A stretch of 64,000 nt of DNA from contig NW_019211458.1 in assembly GCF_002443255.2 (NCBI RefSeq), positions 33,722,096 to 33,786,095 of the forward strand. The letters are read 5' to 3'. Below, in pieces: positions 12,201 through 26,900 of the stretch (positions within the stretch are counted from its first letter, which is position 1; every line of letters starts with the position of its first letter). The position numbers and the translations under genes were made by a program. The notes beneath the pieces are model-generated. The model made no database searches. It was not told the origin of the DNA and was given only the letters and a program-made list of their open reading frames with translations. Source of the DNA: Varroa destructor (taxonomy: Eukaryota; Arthropoda; Arachnida; Mesostigmata; Varroidae).

Positions 12201-14418
12201 ATAATCTAGTCGAAACGATAATTTGTAAGATTAGTCAACATATGTTTGAAATGGGTTATAGGAATAAGCTCGTTGAAAAGCAGTGGTTTGCTATCGTAGT
12301 ATGTGGCAGACTAAAAAAAAACAAGACTATTTTAATTTAAATATGTCATGCTTTTTGTTAGTGCCGTTATTTTAACTGGGAAAAAAAGCTGTCGACTATT
12401 CGCTTATAATATTATGCGTTATGAAGGAAATAAGAGGATTCATAACCGGCCTAACTATTCGACTTTAGGCCTATAGAATAAATAAATCTAATAAAGGGGT
12501 ACGTTTTGGGGGCACTATGTCTGAGAGAAAAATACTTTGTGCTTTACGGATAATTTACCTTGACGATCTGAACATATTTACACACCCTTTGCAATGTAGT
12601 AGAAACACTTAAATATCATGACGGTTGACTTTTTTTTTTTATCGATGTTACTTAAACATCTACTTTTTTATAAAGTTATAAAGAGCTTTGAAGGGTATCC
12701 ATATTTATGGTTGACCAATATGGTTTCCAATACAATAAGTAATAGCTAAATTATAGATCTGGTACGTTCAAATGTTTTGGATCAAGGCTCGTTAATCGAG
12801 ACGATATCATTTGGAAACCAATAGTAGAACGCATACATTTAACGGTCTAAGGCCAAAGACTCTGTATAGCTATAACTTGAAAACTCCAATAATCAAATTG
12901 TACGTTACATATCATAAAGTAAATATTACATATAGAAGAACCGTTAAAGACCTTTCGTTTTAATCTATGGTTCGACCTTTTGCGGCCGATCGTCTATATG
13001 GACAGCGTTAGCATGCTCCGAGTCTGATAGTTTTAACACCTTTGAATTTCTTGCCTGTCTTTACCGCACCAGTCCATAGCAGGCGCGTTCCGAGTACTTT
13101 CTTCTTTAAAAAAGAATCAACTTTGCTATTGGGTGGTGTTATTACAAGCGACCCGGTATAGATAGCCTGTATGCTTCAACGATATATACATAACAATCAT
13201 TCTGAAGTCTTTGCATTTAATATGGTTGTAATCACTTACATAAAAAAAATGTTAGGTTTTAAGTTATATATGGACAAAATAATGAATTTCGAGACACTGA
13301 TCAAGATGCGTCCTTCACAAAAATTGTACAAAAATCTGTGAATTCTCAAATTATACTATTTCACATTTCCTATATATGTATTTTTTTTTCGATATATTGG
13401 AATTATTTGCACAGGTAAAGATGTCGTTTTATTTTGTAAGAGACAAGATGGCTGGATATGTCTGCATTTCTGTCTAATTGGAGTTTGCACTATATAAAAA
13501 ATCTCATGACCGGTTTCGGAACACACAAGGAACCGATTTCGCAGACACGCACATATTTCTATGTGGGGGTCTTGCTTGCTATGAACAGCAAATAGCTGCA
13601 TTACTTTTTACGCTGTTGGCTTATGCTTTACTAGTATCTAGAATGAATCGTATCGTACACCTGAACTTGGAATGGCTTTTCTAACTTTCAATTTTGTCAA
13701 TAAAAAAATAAGAGAACTTAGGGCAAGTTTGCAATTGCCATCGTAACGACCAGCAGTTGCTGTTTTCTGTACTGGTTATCTTATCGCAGCCCCCGCGCTA
13801 TCTGGCTCTACAAGCTCCTATCTGGGGCATTACCTAACCGTATACTACTCGACTTCAACTTCCTGGGCACCCATCCGGCTCACTACCGGAACAATAGAAA
13901 TTGTCACGTTGCTCGTACTTATTTATGACTTTGCTGACATTTGACAAATGTTTCCTATATTTTTTGAGACACGGATATTTTTCAATAAGGTTTAGTAACC
14001 AGACGCCATTTTAGTGCTTTAAACTTGCCATAATTGTTCCAAGCTGCCACACCAGAAGACTTTTCAGCAAAACAAAAGTGGTCAAACGACGAAAAAACTG
14101 AATATCATATTTGGTAACAGAGCTATTTTATTGAATTAAATGAAGTCTTTAACATAGGCACCTAAATCTCACAAAGATCATCAGCATTAATTGGATGTCC
14201 CAATGCTTCATGAACTGGATTCAGTAAATTCATCTAAATTTTATATATTGATTACTACGAAGTACTGTGCTCTGAAGATGTTTGCTTATGGTTCGGCCCG
14301 ATATTCAGCGATTCCTTGAATCCTTTTCGGAAACTGACCTCCTATTGCTTCTTGCAACTATCCGAGCTTTGTTGGGTCTGCAGATAATGAACAGGAACTA
14401 GGCATACAACAAGAACCT

Positions 14419-14470
14419 TGTAGCCAAGTAGGAACTGATAGCCAAGGAGGATCTGCTAGTTAAGTAGGAC
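14419..14470. repeat. Degenerate minisatellite, three copies of a 17-18-bp unit
   Basis: Units TGTAGCCAAGTAGGAAC, TGATAGCCAAGGAGGATC and TGCTAGTTAAGTAGGAC follow one another head to tail. Looser echoes of AGCCA and GGAAC continue to about 14640. Confidence 0.6.
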
Positions 14471-15857
14471 TCTGTGGCAGAGACGAATTTTTAAAATTAA
14501 GAGTGAACTAGGCGCCTGAGGGGTTTTACTAGCCATGAAAAGCCATAAGGCCAACGACGGCCTGGAAACCAGGAAGGTTCTAGCAATCAAAAGAGTCCTA
14601 AGACCGAATGGAACTTGAAGGCCAAGGAAGAATACGAGAAAGGTTTGTCCTGCGGTTAGAGAACTTGAGGCGCCTTTTCTGACATAAAAAATATTATGAG
14701 GTATGTTTTATGCTTATAAACGCATAAGATTTCGCATAAGACAGACGAAAGGTTTCTCGAATCACGTAAGTTCTGACTCTTCGGCCTTTGAAGTTTTTTC
14801 TTCGTGTTATAATCCTGAAGAATAATTTTAGATACGATTTCCGTCAGAAACGACAAGTTTTTCTAGTGTTATTTCCGATTAACACGTTCGACATTTTATT
14901 CAATTTATTTTCGCCTGTACTTGGTTATAGACGATAACCTTTTCAAGTTTTAATTGGACAAATTCGTAAGTTTTGACCGCAATAATTGTATTTCCTCGGC
15001 CAGCATATATCAGAACTCTCTAGTAGAACCTATACAGGCATATATGTAAAAAAAGTATGCTCCTATTACGCCCTTAATAAAAAATAGAAATAACTAGCGC
15101 CAGAATCAAGAACTGTAGGCATGTTTAGGGGAGAACGATAAACTTATCATCTGGACAGCGCTCAAAGTTACTGGATGAGGCTTGATCTGTAATATCAACA
15201 TGGTTCTACCAAGGAACCGTTCATGTCCGTCTCGTCTTTGCCCCTCCGATTGCAAAAATGCCCGATTGAAGTACCAGAAGAAGCCATATACTGGGAGACC
15301 TTGAATATCGATTGTGAAACAACGAAGCAGATAGGGGTTTACCCTAAAAATAGGATTTTATGCACCATGACAGACTCGACACTGACCAAACTTGCGGCTT
15401 GCTCATCCTTTCCCAAAGGAGATTTAGTTTAATGGTTTTTAAAGTGGTCCTATTCGACTTCAAAGAAGCCGTGCCCGACGAAGTCTGATCTAAGTTGTTT
15501 ACTGTTAATTTCAAGTTTACACGTACTAAGCAGATAGCAACAAAAGCATGAACAAACTGCGACAAGCAACTGATGACACTTTACGGTAATGTCAACTAAA
15601 TGATTGGACAGGTCTTGAAGTTCGCATTGTAGCATGGAGCATAACCTCACCAGAATGCGGATTAAACGGTGTCAGTGCTTTGATGATGGAATCAATCACT
15701 TACCAAACTCAATAGAGAAGTGTGACAGCGAGTTTGGATTTTTTGCTATTGGAATGGAGTGCGCCAGGTCTAAGATTCTGTTCTGTAAATTAGCATTATA
15801 ATCTTCAGTAATTTGAATTGTAAAATGTATCACAATCGTTAGATATTTTAATTCAGG

Positions 15858-15859
<2 letters not shown>

Positions 15860-15905
<46 letters not shown>
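15860..15905. repeat. (AT)23 microsatellite
   Basis: A 46-base uninterrupted AT dinucleotide run, the longest in the window. Confidence 0.97.
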
Positions 15906-15908
<3 letters not shown>

Positions 15909-17247
15909 TGCAGTGTCCATAGAATCACATGATAATATCTTAAAAACAATTGTACGGCTTGTATCGTTCGGTATCTCCTTGTAGTCATATTTCGGCGTCT
16001 GTGTTATTGCACTCTAAGATTGGTAGAGATCAGTTTGAGGCAAATGGATTTTTCTATTTGACGCATTAGCATCTGTATTTGGGAAAATACTTTCATAAGT
16101 GTAGATGATATGAGATCTCGTTATTTACTATACGGAAACGCCTCTTACCTATGCATCAATCTTTACCCATTTTTTCGCATATCCATCTTTTCGACGCGCT
16201 TTTAAGGACGCGCTTTCGTACATCAATAGGTGCAAAAGTTTTTCAACGTCTTACATCCAATGACGTATAGAGATTACGAGTTACGCCTCATATTACAGAT
16301 TCACAAATACTAGCACAAGGGGCAGACAGAAGATGGTATTGCATGCCTATTTGTCCTTTTTCTACCTTTTGCGTCGTTAGGCCTCTTGTAAAGCATTGTG
16401 CTCTGCAAACCGTGCCAAATGAACACTGGATTGTCGTATATAAATGTAATCAACATTATATATATTAAAAGCAATGCATATATCTGTAAAAATATATATA
16501 TATGGAAAGTTTTCTTCACGCATTTTGAAGTCACTTGAGAGGCATTATTGTGAGATTTTCTCTTTCTTTTTGTTTTGTGTTAATATGTGGGCTACTGTTT
16601 TATAGGATTGTATACAACACGTTTTAACACTTTGTATATGCACATTAATGTATATATACACACGTAATTTCACATTTACTTAGGTCGTAGCGAATTAATC
16701 AACCCAGAAATATAGGAACTTGTTAGAGACTCTGCGTTGGAGATTTGCTAGCATAGCTACTTCAAATCTATCCTGGAATAGAAGCAAAGTTTATATCTTA
16801 TTGCAAATAAATCTAGTAACTAGTACTACTAACCCGCCTCAGTTTAAGGTGAAGGTTTCTACTTATCTAGTCTTATAGTATTAAAAGCTGGAGCAGAAGC
16901 GGATCCGAATGAAGTGAAGTGTGTACGCTTAAGCTTCGCTGCCTGTTATATAGATGGTGTATTTTTGAGGCTATGTATGAGGTTATTTAGTATATTATTC
17001 ATGACCCACATACATGTGTATATATATGAGCAAAATGGCAAAGGCAAGACAGACAAAAACAGAATAAGTGTAGGACCTAATTCATGCAAGTGGCCACCTG
17101 GCCAATTGGGGGCTTTGTTCTAAAATGTACTAGGTATAGCCATGGAGTATACGGTCCCGGGTCTATACGATGCTGGGCTCACGGGAAAAGGAGTGCTAAC
17201 GGCGAATTGGAAATCGCCAAAAATCAGATGTATGTAAATACTCGCAA

Positions 17248-17262
17248 CCGGTGGCGCTCTCT
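17248..17262 (+). promoter_or_regulatory. CTCF-like motif 1
   Basis: CCGGTGGCGCTCTCT matches the GGTGGCGC core of arthropod CTCF sites. It lies 48 bases upstream of a second, better match in the same orientation. Confidence 0.25.
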
Positions 17263-17295
17263 ATTGGCTATTTTTTCAGACTCGAGCAGAAACTG

Positions 17296-17311
17296 CTCCA
17301 GGGGGCGCTGC
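17296..17311 (+). promoter_or_regulatory. CTCF-like motif 2
   Basis: CTCCAGGGGGCGCTGC is close to the conserved bilaterian CTCF core (CCASYAGRGGGCGC). The call is by eye from consensus, with no scoring. Confidence 0.35.
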
Positions 17312-20300
17312 ACCCATCTCCGCGCAGGCTTCCCACTCCATATCGTCCGTCTGCCTCTGCTTGAGTCGGTCGTAGCCCTAGAGTACAAGGCCGTACTAAC
17401 AGCGCTATTTGAGAGCAGCTGCATCAACTGCGGCACGGTTGCGGTTGATGTTGGGGGTTACCGCTGTTCTTGCCATAATGGTGATCTGAAGAAAGCAACC
17501 GATCTGATTTGGACATCTGGTTACAGTGATTCCCAGGATTCAGTGTTAAGTAGTGTCGGCAAGGGTGTGCTCATTATTATTGTGTGAGGCGTGTAGAAAC
17601 TCTCCACCAAGAGCCGCGGAATGAAGCTCGGCCACGGTGGAACTTACGATGGACCTGGATTTATATCCGGCCAGGGTTATAGCGCCACGGAACATTTAGC
17701 CAACGGTGAGTGTACTTGATTGCCACTACGGCCGCTAACAGTATTGGCAGTACGTAACACTTAACATAGACACACATAAGCCACCCACAAGTCGGTCAGT
17801 ATAGATACATCTTCACCGCGACAACCGTTAACAAATTGCTGCGAGTGTGTTCTTACCTCTGTGTTATTTCTATATACGTAGATTTTGTGAATAGTTTAGA
17901 AGAAGGTTCCGGTGACGACTGCTGACTCAGTTACCATGCACTTTAATTGTCAGTCGCAAGTGAACCTTAATTGCGCTTATCAATGCTAAACATGGTACAG
18001 AATAATAGGTTATCATGTTTATTGTTCTGTGACATGTGGGTGAGGTGTGGGCCAGGAGCCTTTGCCATGCGAGGTACCCTTGAGGATGAGTCAAAGACTA
18101 TCTACCGTTTTAATACATAAGCATATGTATGTGCAAATAGGATGCATCGGGGTATTCGCATCTAGCGACAACACTCTTTTATGAAAACGAGACCAACAGG
18201 CTTTACGAGTCTTTCTCGTTTTACTGACTCCATTTACGAGCGACAGCCCTTCTAACGTTTAGGCAATGGGAAAGGTGATCCAAGCTCTGCGATGTAAATA
18301 CATTACATTGCATATCAGTAGCCAGTCCATAGTTCCACCAGTTCCCTAATTAGTTCCTACAGACCTGGTAGGTGACTGGCTACCTATAGTAAACCGGAAG
18401 CTGCAAATTACATCCTTAGATTATTTATTTATAAATTAAATATAGAGGATTCCTTTATTAAATAGTGCAGTTGAGCAGATTCAATTCTGATAAACTATGT
18501 ATCTGTTTGTGCGCATCATTACCACTTATATCAAGTCAAAATGTTATGTAATTCAAATGTAATTATATAACTGTATTAAAAATTAGTTAACGTATCAAAC
18601 GATGGACTGTACGATTAAAAACGCTTTGAGAGGTCTGATATCCCTGAACGGTCTTTAAAGGGACAACTGTGTGATTCGAACTTACATCGGCGGTCAGGGG
18701 CACTCGGAAGATGGGTCATGTATTGAGGAGATGTTAATGTGGGATGCTCGGAAGAAGTATGCGCTAGAAGAAACCTATGCGCTAGCTACTTCTAGCTCTT
18801 GCATATCTACTCATCTCTCTCCTCTAGCCGTCGTCCTGGGACAGGAAGTTCGACATTACTGGGACATATTTCCCTGAGTCATCATCATTTTTATGATGAG
18901 TGAGCTTCTGACTACCTGCTTTGCAGTCTTACTAACCTGCTTGTGCATCTCAGTATCAAATCGTATTTTCAAATCCTTACTCGAGCAGACAGAAGGATAG
19001 TTTAGACAGAAGTCCCCTCTACAAAAACCTGTCGTCACCTTTGGTCTACTTGACAGACACAGGTGTTACCATATTTCTAAGTGGCCATCTAACGATACAT
19101 CGTACCCTCTTTTTTGAAAGCTGCTGACCTTTCCATGCAAGTAAGAAAAGGGTTTCATTCGGCTTTCGTTCAGCTAGAATGGTTCAACCGAGCGACAGGT
19201 GTTGACTGAGAGACCATTGCTTTTCAGTGCTATACACGATATGGCCCAACAACTCAAAGGCAAAATAATTATGCTGCCATTTTTGGCTGTAGCAGCAGGT
19301 GACCTGTTCTAATTTCTCAAAAGCTTTATCTCATCTCAGTCGAGAGTCTATAATGAAAAAAACAGAGAGAAAAACATGGGTCTAAAATGACAGAGGTAAC
19401 TCCTTCAAGCTTCGGAATCCTAAAGTGCTCTACAACGCACGCAAGGTCTTCCAATTACAGACTTCCCGGGGCATCGTTCTACAAGGCTTTGTTGTATCGT
19501 GCAACTAGCCCCACTTTATTATTAGAGGGCTCTAAGGCAGCATTTGAGGCTTCAGAGATCGCCAAAGTCACACGCGTTCTAGTGTCTCAGAGACGTGGCG
19601 TTTCCAGATGTTATTCCTATGAACGCTTACGGGTACTGGGGATAGTGACGAATCATCATGTTGTTCGTCACAGTCAAGACTTATTCGAATGCAAGTGAAA
19701 CTTTATTCACAGATGGCTTAAGCCTGTTTTGGGGTGTAGAGATTAATTTTATATTCCTGGGAAGAGAGTAGAGTTGAATCTGGTGGGGTATGAAGGTGCG
19801 TCTGCATCAGGTAAAGACCAAGCAACGTCTAGTCCTCTCTATAGAGTCTAGTGATAACTAGCCAGTTGACTAAGAATCTCTGCTTATGTAAATTCGCTTA
19901 ATAGTATGTTAACCGGCGCAGTTTGCCTTAAAGTAAAGAAAGGTCTCGTCCGTTCGCCAACCTACATGGCACTGATACAGTTGCAGTACACAGTTTCGCG
20001 TGTCTATGTTATGTCCATTACTGAGAACGATTCGCTGAATAATGTGAAACGATAATAACCCTTCTGTTCGGTACGAGTAGAATTGTGCTATATTGCTCTC
20101 CTTATGATAGATATCGACATATTTTAGGTAGAGAGGCTTATTATTTATTAGCGGCGATGGTAAAGATGTCGAGCCAAACATATAATGAAAACGCACAAAC
20201 CTTCTAGAAGGCTTGACAATCCTGTAAAAGTCGCGTCTTGGTATCAGTTTTTGAGAGAAATCTCAAAGCAAAGAATATGCAGCAGATTTAGCCTTTTCAG

Positions 20301-20920
20301 CTCAATAAAGTAGGTTTAGGCCTCGATTTTTGGCAGCGGGCTTCAATATTCTGCCAGTTGACGGTTAGGTATCACAGACAAATATCACTGGCATTGGAAT
20401 GAGAGAAGTTTTTGGGTAGATGGAAATAAATCTGCAAGATGGATAATAGAAATAAAGCCCAGATACTGTGTGCAATTTAGATGCATGCCCTCACAGTATA
20501 TATTCAGGAAAAATAAGAGAGAGCTGATAAAAAATATAGCCATACGAATAAACGACTAGCTGTTATTATCACAGAAAGACTTTTGTATGCTTCATAATTA
20601 CCTGTCTATTGGTTGTAAATACCTAATAACTGAAACCGCCGATGCGATAGACGGGTCTCAATCACCCGTTGAATAAGGTATATTGTTTTTTCTTGCGGCA
20701 GCCGTAATTTAGTGAACCTTGTGGTTAAAGGGTTCTAAGTTCCGGTGCCTTTGGCATAAATCTGTTAACTATTATATGCATGGATCGCTTTCGAAACGAA
20801 CTTTCTTTGGAATGTATATGATTGTGTCTAAGTATAGCTTCGACAGGAAGAGTGAGGAACTGTGTATACATTCTGCTCATTTCTTAAATGCTCGTTTTAG
20901 TACATAGTATATATACAAAT

Positions 20921-20943
20921 AGTAGTAGTAGTTGTAGTAGTAG
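20921..20943. repeat. (AGT)n microsatellite, one substitution
   Basis: A triplet repeat AGT with a single T replacing A in the middle. Confidence 0.9.
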
Positions 20944-23900
20944 CAATAATTTTTTAACCAAGGATTTCAATTTGTCATGTACAATTTTCAAGCTTCAAGT
21001 AAGGAGCCTAGAGGCCTTTGCATAAGTGTAATACTATTTATTCAGTTAGTATCACCAACGTGGCAATTATAATAAAGAAATGTTGAAACAAGTTTCAATT
21101 CCGAAAGGTAACTATCTGACATTTCTTCGATTCCATCGAATATTTTGTCGGAATTCGAGAAACAGCTAATTATTAGATAGATAACCTATTAACCTCGCAC
21201 GAACTACTCGAAATAGCTTCAGTTAATACGGATTTAACACCGACAATACGACACATTTTATCTTAGAGGTTGCATCTTAGAGTAACCTCGCTATCGGTTT
21301 TACAGAATAGAATTAAGGCTGTGAGATCAACTGATACAGTACATTTGTCATTTGGCATTGTTACGCGGGCCTATTTGAGCACGACCGTTGAAAATCATTC
21401 GGTTAGTCTACAGAACTTCGTCGCTTTACATTTCTCTCGCTATAGCAGGTTTCGTATGAAAGCGCGGCATTTTCAAAGGCATCTATTTCAAGCGCTTATG
21501 GCTATCTGACCGTAACATGGGTAAAACATTGGCTAACCTACGAATTTTACTCAGATACTGACTAGTCAATGAAATGTTTTGTTTCTGCCCTTCATCACTG
21601 AAGTCTATTTCAGCGTTGCACTGGTCCTATTAATATTTCGATGAGCGTAAAGGTAGCAAGTAAAGAAAGAGAGCCTTAGTTCAATTAGTTAATTGTAGGT
21701 CTCGAGCATTAATGCAGTTTTTTTTTAGTAATAGAGTTCTAAACCTAACAAATTGAGCTTGATAAAGTGAAATCTACTATTTGGTTAGCAGTTATTTTTA
21801 ATCACAAACTCGGAAGGACATTAAAGGAGCAAGCAGACTCTTTGCGTCATCAGCTTACTTAGTATTTCTAAATGCACAATTATTTCTTCAAGTAATCTCT
21901 GTCAAGGCTTTTTTTTTTCTCTAGATTTCAACAGTAATTTTCAAAGGTAGAATGATTATTGGAGCCTTGTAGTCTTACTAGGAAACATGCCTCATCTACT
22001 AAACTGTATCACCCCCACAAAGGAAATGTATACATTTCATCAGTTCTAATAGCGGTACCGATTGCGAACTGTGAGTTTCATTTCGGTAGAACAGCTCCCA
22101 TATACAAACAGGCTGGCGACGAGTTCTTCTGGTATGTTTTATCAAACCTATTGGATACGTCATGTGTTAAAAGTAAACTACTCGAGTTGTAAATGGATCA
22201 TTACTGAGACAGCATTGACTTGAGGATCAGGGAATTTTGCAGGTAGCCTGCCAGCTACAATGGCGTAAGAGCATATTCATTTAGCTACGAAGGCCAGCTA
22301 GTAATATCGGGACTGGTACAAACGTCCGGTATAGTCGACTGGTTAATCTGTAAGCTATGACTGGTTCAGGAACGTGCCTGGAGGGGCCACCACCTCCCTG
22401 TTCCTTGCATTCATTTGCTATATGGTTGCTTTTCTAAGGAACGATCGCTGCTATGTGATGCTTTATACGTGCTTTCTACGCGACAGCTTCCTGCCAGCTC
22501 TTCAATGACTCTATGCCTAAATACGATTACCTGAAAGGAAAACTACAAGCAGTAACCAAAAGCAGGAGAAATAGTTTCTGAGCGAACCTCAGGAGGACTG
22601 AACTGCCTCTCCTACCTGGATAGTAAAAGTTCGCTCCTGGCGTCACGTAGCTTTCTCCATAGAAAACTGTTTATAGGCCCAATTGATTACTCAAGGACAA
22701 CCAAACCTATCCAACAAGTCGGCCCATTTTGCCCTATGCGAGTCCTCAGATTATGTATATAGTAGAAGTTAGGGTATCTCGATATGGTCAGATAGCACAG
22801 AATCTTGGATTCTCAATTGATTTCAATAGATATGCAGACCTAGTAAAAATCGATGGTTGTGCTTAGTGGGAATGTGTATGGAGAAAATAACTTTTCAACA
22901 AAAATAGTGATCATTTATTTTTCGAGTCAACGCCCTTAAAACCTGTGATTCAAAATTGAGCTTTTTCTAGTTACATAGTTAACTCTGATAACGCAGAATC
23001 GATTGTACTACGTGTTTACATGGTATATCTGCGTAGGAAATTTGCCCCACGAGGAAAGTCTGAAGTTCAGTATTAAGACAAAAATTGAACCGTTTATTGG
23101 TCTCTATATATGCATAGCTCACCTAACGTAGATATCGTTGAGAGTTTGTTTGACCGAATGCGTGTATAATACATGTACCTGTTAATTTTTGAGATCGAAA
23201 TGTGTCTTAAACATGTTTTAATGGCTTTTAGAAGACTAAAACACTTACAGACCATTTCTATTTCATCTAAAATATAAGGCGTTATTGAACACGCTGACTA
23301 TTATTCTCCAAGAGCCATCAGAAACTTCATTAGGAACCGGGTTCTTGGTACCGATTGACCTACTCGACAAGGGTTACAAAGACACCATTGTTAGTCGTGC
23401 ATTTTAAAAAGAATGGAACAAAGAGCGCTCGTACTTGATTTGTCCTTTCTTTGAATTCACTAGATCATATTTTTTTAATATAAATGTAGAGTTTTTCTAG
23501 AAGAAAACAAATGAAACATGCAATCGTTACCATTTTAGAGAAAAACTGTGTTTCATTACTTTTATTTAGTATGTCGTATGTCATATATATATCTCCGTTT
23601 CTGTCGTCGTAAAGGTATATTATTTATACCAGAAAAGTACTAGAAAAGCATTCTCCTAAAATCAGCAGCAATTGAAAAAAACACGAACTAAACCTACGGA
23701 TTGTACACATTTGTTATCTTTCTAAACTGGCAAAAAAGAAACCAACAGTTCCAGCTTAAAAATAACGCGTCGTATACTGGAGAACTGGCAAACCGTCGAA
23801 ATAAAGGGCTCGCTAGAGATAGTATTACTGCTTCATGTAAATTTGTGCATATATTCGTACAGGCACTGATACGCTGGATTTATTATTTATGTGACGTATA

Positions 23901-26900
23901 TCCTATTGGAAGGACACTACGCTCTCATTATAAAGTCAATTTCCTTAGCCCTATTTTGCAAATGGATTGGAAGTGAAATTGTCTCATGATAGATTATGGA
24001 GAAAAAAATTATTTACGTATAACGAGGTAATTGAACGTTGTCGATAGTTCAGTCGAATATGGTGGCCGTCGCATTGCAGCACGATCGAGTACTGAGCCTT
24101 AATGCTGCACGTATCTTGTGTATTTGTTCACATCAGCTTTTCCCTTAACCAGATTTTAGGAACGTGTTTCTTTAGCAATTCATAGCTGTAGACAGACACC
24201 AACATGGCTCACACGCACAGTTCAGAACAGAGTCTAAATAGCTCTCCCTCTACACCGAGGACGTATCGTAAGAGCTTGGTCGTTTTTCTCACAATGGAGA
24301 TTGACAAATAAAATGACCCGTCTCGACATCGACCTATCCTCCGATCTCCCATAAGGCGACCCCAGCCGGCACCCATGCCACTTCACCCCGAATGGCCCCA
24401 ATGTGTTTGCCGCATTTGTGTGGGTTTCACGATCGGAGTGACGGAAACCTGTGGCCACATCAGCGGGTCTTTAGAGCCTACTGCAACCCCACTGCTGTTT
24501 GCCTGGTCCCTTCTGTCCCCTGCTCTCGTTATTTAGATTGTCTACCGCCCAATTTCCAGCTCCCTTACACTTGTCAGCGTTGTCCCCACTATTTGTTCGT
24601 GATTCCGTTGTAGCAGTGGCAATTCGCCAAATAGATCACACAGAGACAACGAACGAACACGGTTATATAAGTTGTTACTCGCGGATACTCAACGATTGAG
24701 GATTGGCATTCCGTTTAAGGAATCATTTGCTAGGCTTTCGTATAAAACCGAGTGAGGTCATCCGGGGGCCCAAATAATGTACTGTTACTTAGTACAGATA
24801 ACAACCGGAATCACTGCCGAATTGTCTTACTATATGGTCTTTAGGAGCCTTGAGAGCAGAGGAAGAATCAAGATGCTCGAGTTGCTATTCATGAGGACAC
24901 CCTATCAATATAACTCATACACTTGATAAATTTTCATATATATTTACGATTGCCCAAAGGGGCTAACCATTAAGTGTATATATTCCTAGATTATGAATAT
25001 TCTACATGACAGCACTTGGTGATCGGAACGTGCCAGCAAAACTTTATACATCGTCCAATTTTCTTTTTATCGATCTTGATGTAACGATGGGACAACACTA
25101 TTAACCGTAATATAGTAAAATTAATTCATTTTTTCTAAACTAAAAAAATATTGGAAATATAACTCCCAAACGTCATGCTGATGATTCGGGCGAACAAATT
25201 GAAGAGCCTTGTTTTGGTGATATATGAGATTTCCACAGGCCCAATGTTCTTTCTCAATCATCCTGTTGTGTCCTGGTATCGGGAATTGTTATTAATTCCT
25301 CCATCGAATGGAAGTCTTGCTCGGTCGACCATTCGCTTTCGTTGTTTTCTTTGTCCACATGTCCAGACACACATCGACGGAGAGGTACGACGGTTAGACG
25401 GTTCATCAAAACTTTGGAGGTAGTAGTGGCAAAGACCTAAACAAAATAAGAAATGCCTGTCAAGAACACCCACAACGATGAGCCATTTTAGATTTAATGG
25501 TGCCTTCACTAAACGCCAGATAGAAGTAACAGGAAACTAGTTAAATGGCTCGGCTACACATCTATCTTTCGTAATTTGTACATTTTTTGCACGCATTTTT
25601 GATTATGTAATGCAAGCTGGCTGTGTTATGAAATGGTGGAATAGTAAAAATGTTTGCCTTTTATATTTGAATATAAATTCAGACAAAATCTCAGGATGAT
25701 TCTTGAGTAGTAGCTTTATTATAGTGCAAATACACTTTGATGCTTTTTAAGCGGTCCCTTGCGCTACGAGTTGCTGTGAGGAACGCAGACGTCCTCAATG
25801 CCTTCTTAATGGCCACCGTCTAAGTGCTGTCTGACAAGATCCACACTACAAGTGCCCCTCTGGAAATCTGCTTCGGGGTAGTATGTGCGTTTTCTATATG
25901 CGCATCTATATTTTTTCTGCCTCCAATGACCGCCCTTGGTGCCATAAAAAGCTAAATATTGTTAACTTCGAAAACGGATTACATACATTTTTTGCGTTTA
26001 CTTCCGGTAACAGGCCAAAAGATACCGCGAAAATCACCTAGTGGTTGGACCACCGCCCTCTCGTCAACTGATGGTATCTAGTATATTTGTTTAGAGGGCA
26101 GAGGATGAAATATGCCGTTGACAGTGCTACTGACGTTATTTAGTAATATTATATAGAAATTCAATTTAGATGATGGATAGGCCGGTAGGCCCCTGTAGGA
26201 CTAGGTTTAGTAGAGAAGATTCTACATCCGCAGAATGGACGAAATTTCCGCAAGGTTTACAATAAAGGTAGGCCGTGTCACAAAGAACAACTCTATGCGC
26301 CTAAAGGACAATAAGAAAGTGTTGTTGAACTTCAACTACCAAACCCCGTGAAACAATCCCTTTTGACTTTTCTACGACTGAAGTATAGTAGGCGCGACGG
26401 TTTGAAAGACGTGGACTTTTGAGAGGTACTGGTTTGTTTGGAGGTAAGAAAGACAGTGGTCTCGTAAACGTAGCCGGCGACCCACCTACCAGCTTAATGT
26501 ATCAACCTCTGGCCGATGAGCCAAAGGCAGAAAAGAATACAAATGTTTAACGGCTAAACTGAATGCCTGGAGAAAGAACTTCGCTATTCTCGACGGATCT
26601 AATTAGTGTTGCTCAACGTCTTTGTCGACAACCACCTCTGTTGTTTAATCATTTTTCATGACACTAAATTTAATTTAATCTGATTTCTATAACTACGTAG
26701 TGGATTACCAACGGAACTTTTCTGGTTTCAAATCAATAAATAATCTAATTAGATATAATAGGCTATCTAGTAACGTGCCGAAATGGCCTTACCGAATCGC
26801 TAAAGGCCCGTCTATCCGATATAGCATTATCCTAAATGATTTCTTCAGATGACCTTAGGGCGTTTGAGCTTAGAAGGCGCCGCTCATCAACAAGGCGATG

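Larger units (their letters stand above)
9250..17080. other. Non-coding sequence
   Basis: No gene recognised. It holds the degenerate minisatellite at 14.4 kb and the AT microsatellite at 15.86 kb. Open frames such as 11747-11998 contain a T-rich hydrophobic run but no conserved motif. Confidence 0.5.
17100..17705 (+). promoter_or_regulatory. Candidate promoter / 5' non-coding first exon (possibly of Syt4)
   Basis: This 600-base stretch is visibly richer in GC and CpG than the AT-rich sequence on both sides. It contains an inverted CCAAT box (ATTGG, 17263-17267), two GGCGC-core CTCF-like motifs and, at its right end, a near-perfect donor (CAACG then GTGAGT, 17706-17711). The Syt4 start exon begins with an acceptor at 34918, so a 5' UTR exon must exist upstream, and this is the best candidate; the implied intron is 17.2 kb. 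The stretch also contains an open frame of 167 codons (17084-17587) on + and one of 70 codons on -, neither resembling a family I know. It could instead be an exon of another gene. Confidence 0.35.

Noticed and set aside
17224..17436. 70-codon minus-strand open frame in the GC-rich island as a gene head-to-head with Syt4
   Set aside because: No recognisable family; long open frames on both strands are expected in GC-rich sequence with few stop codons.
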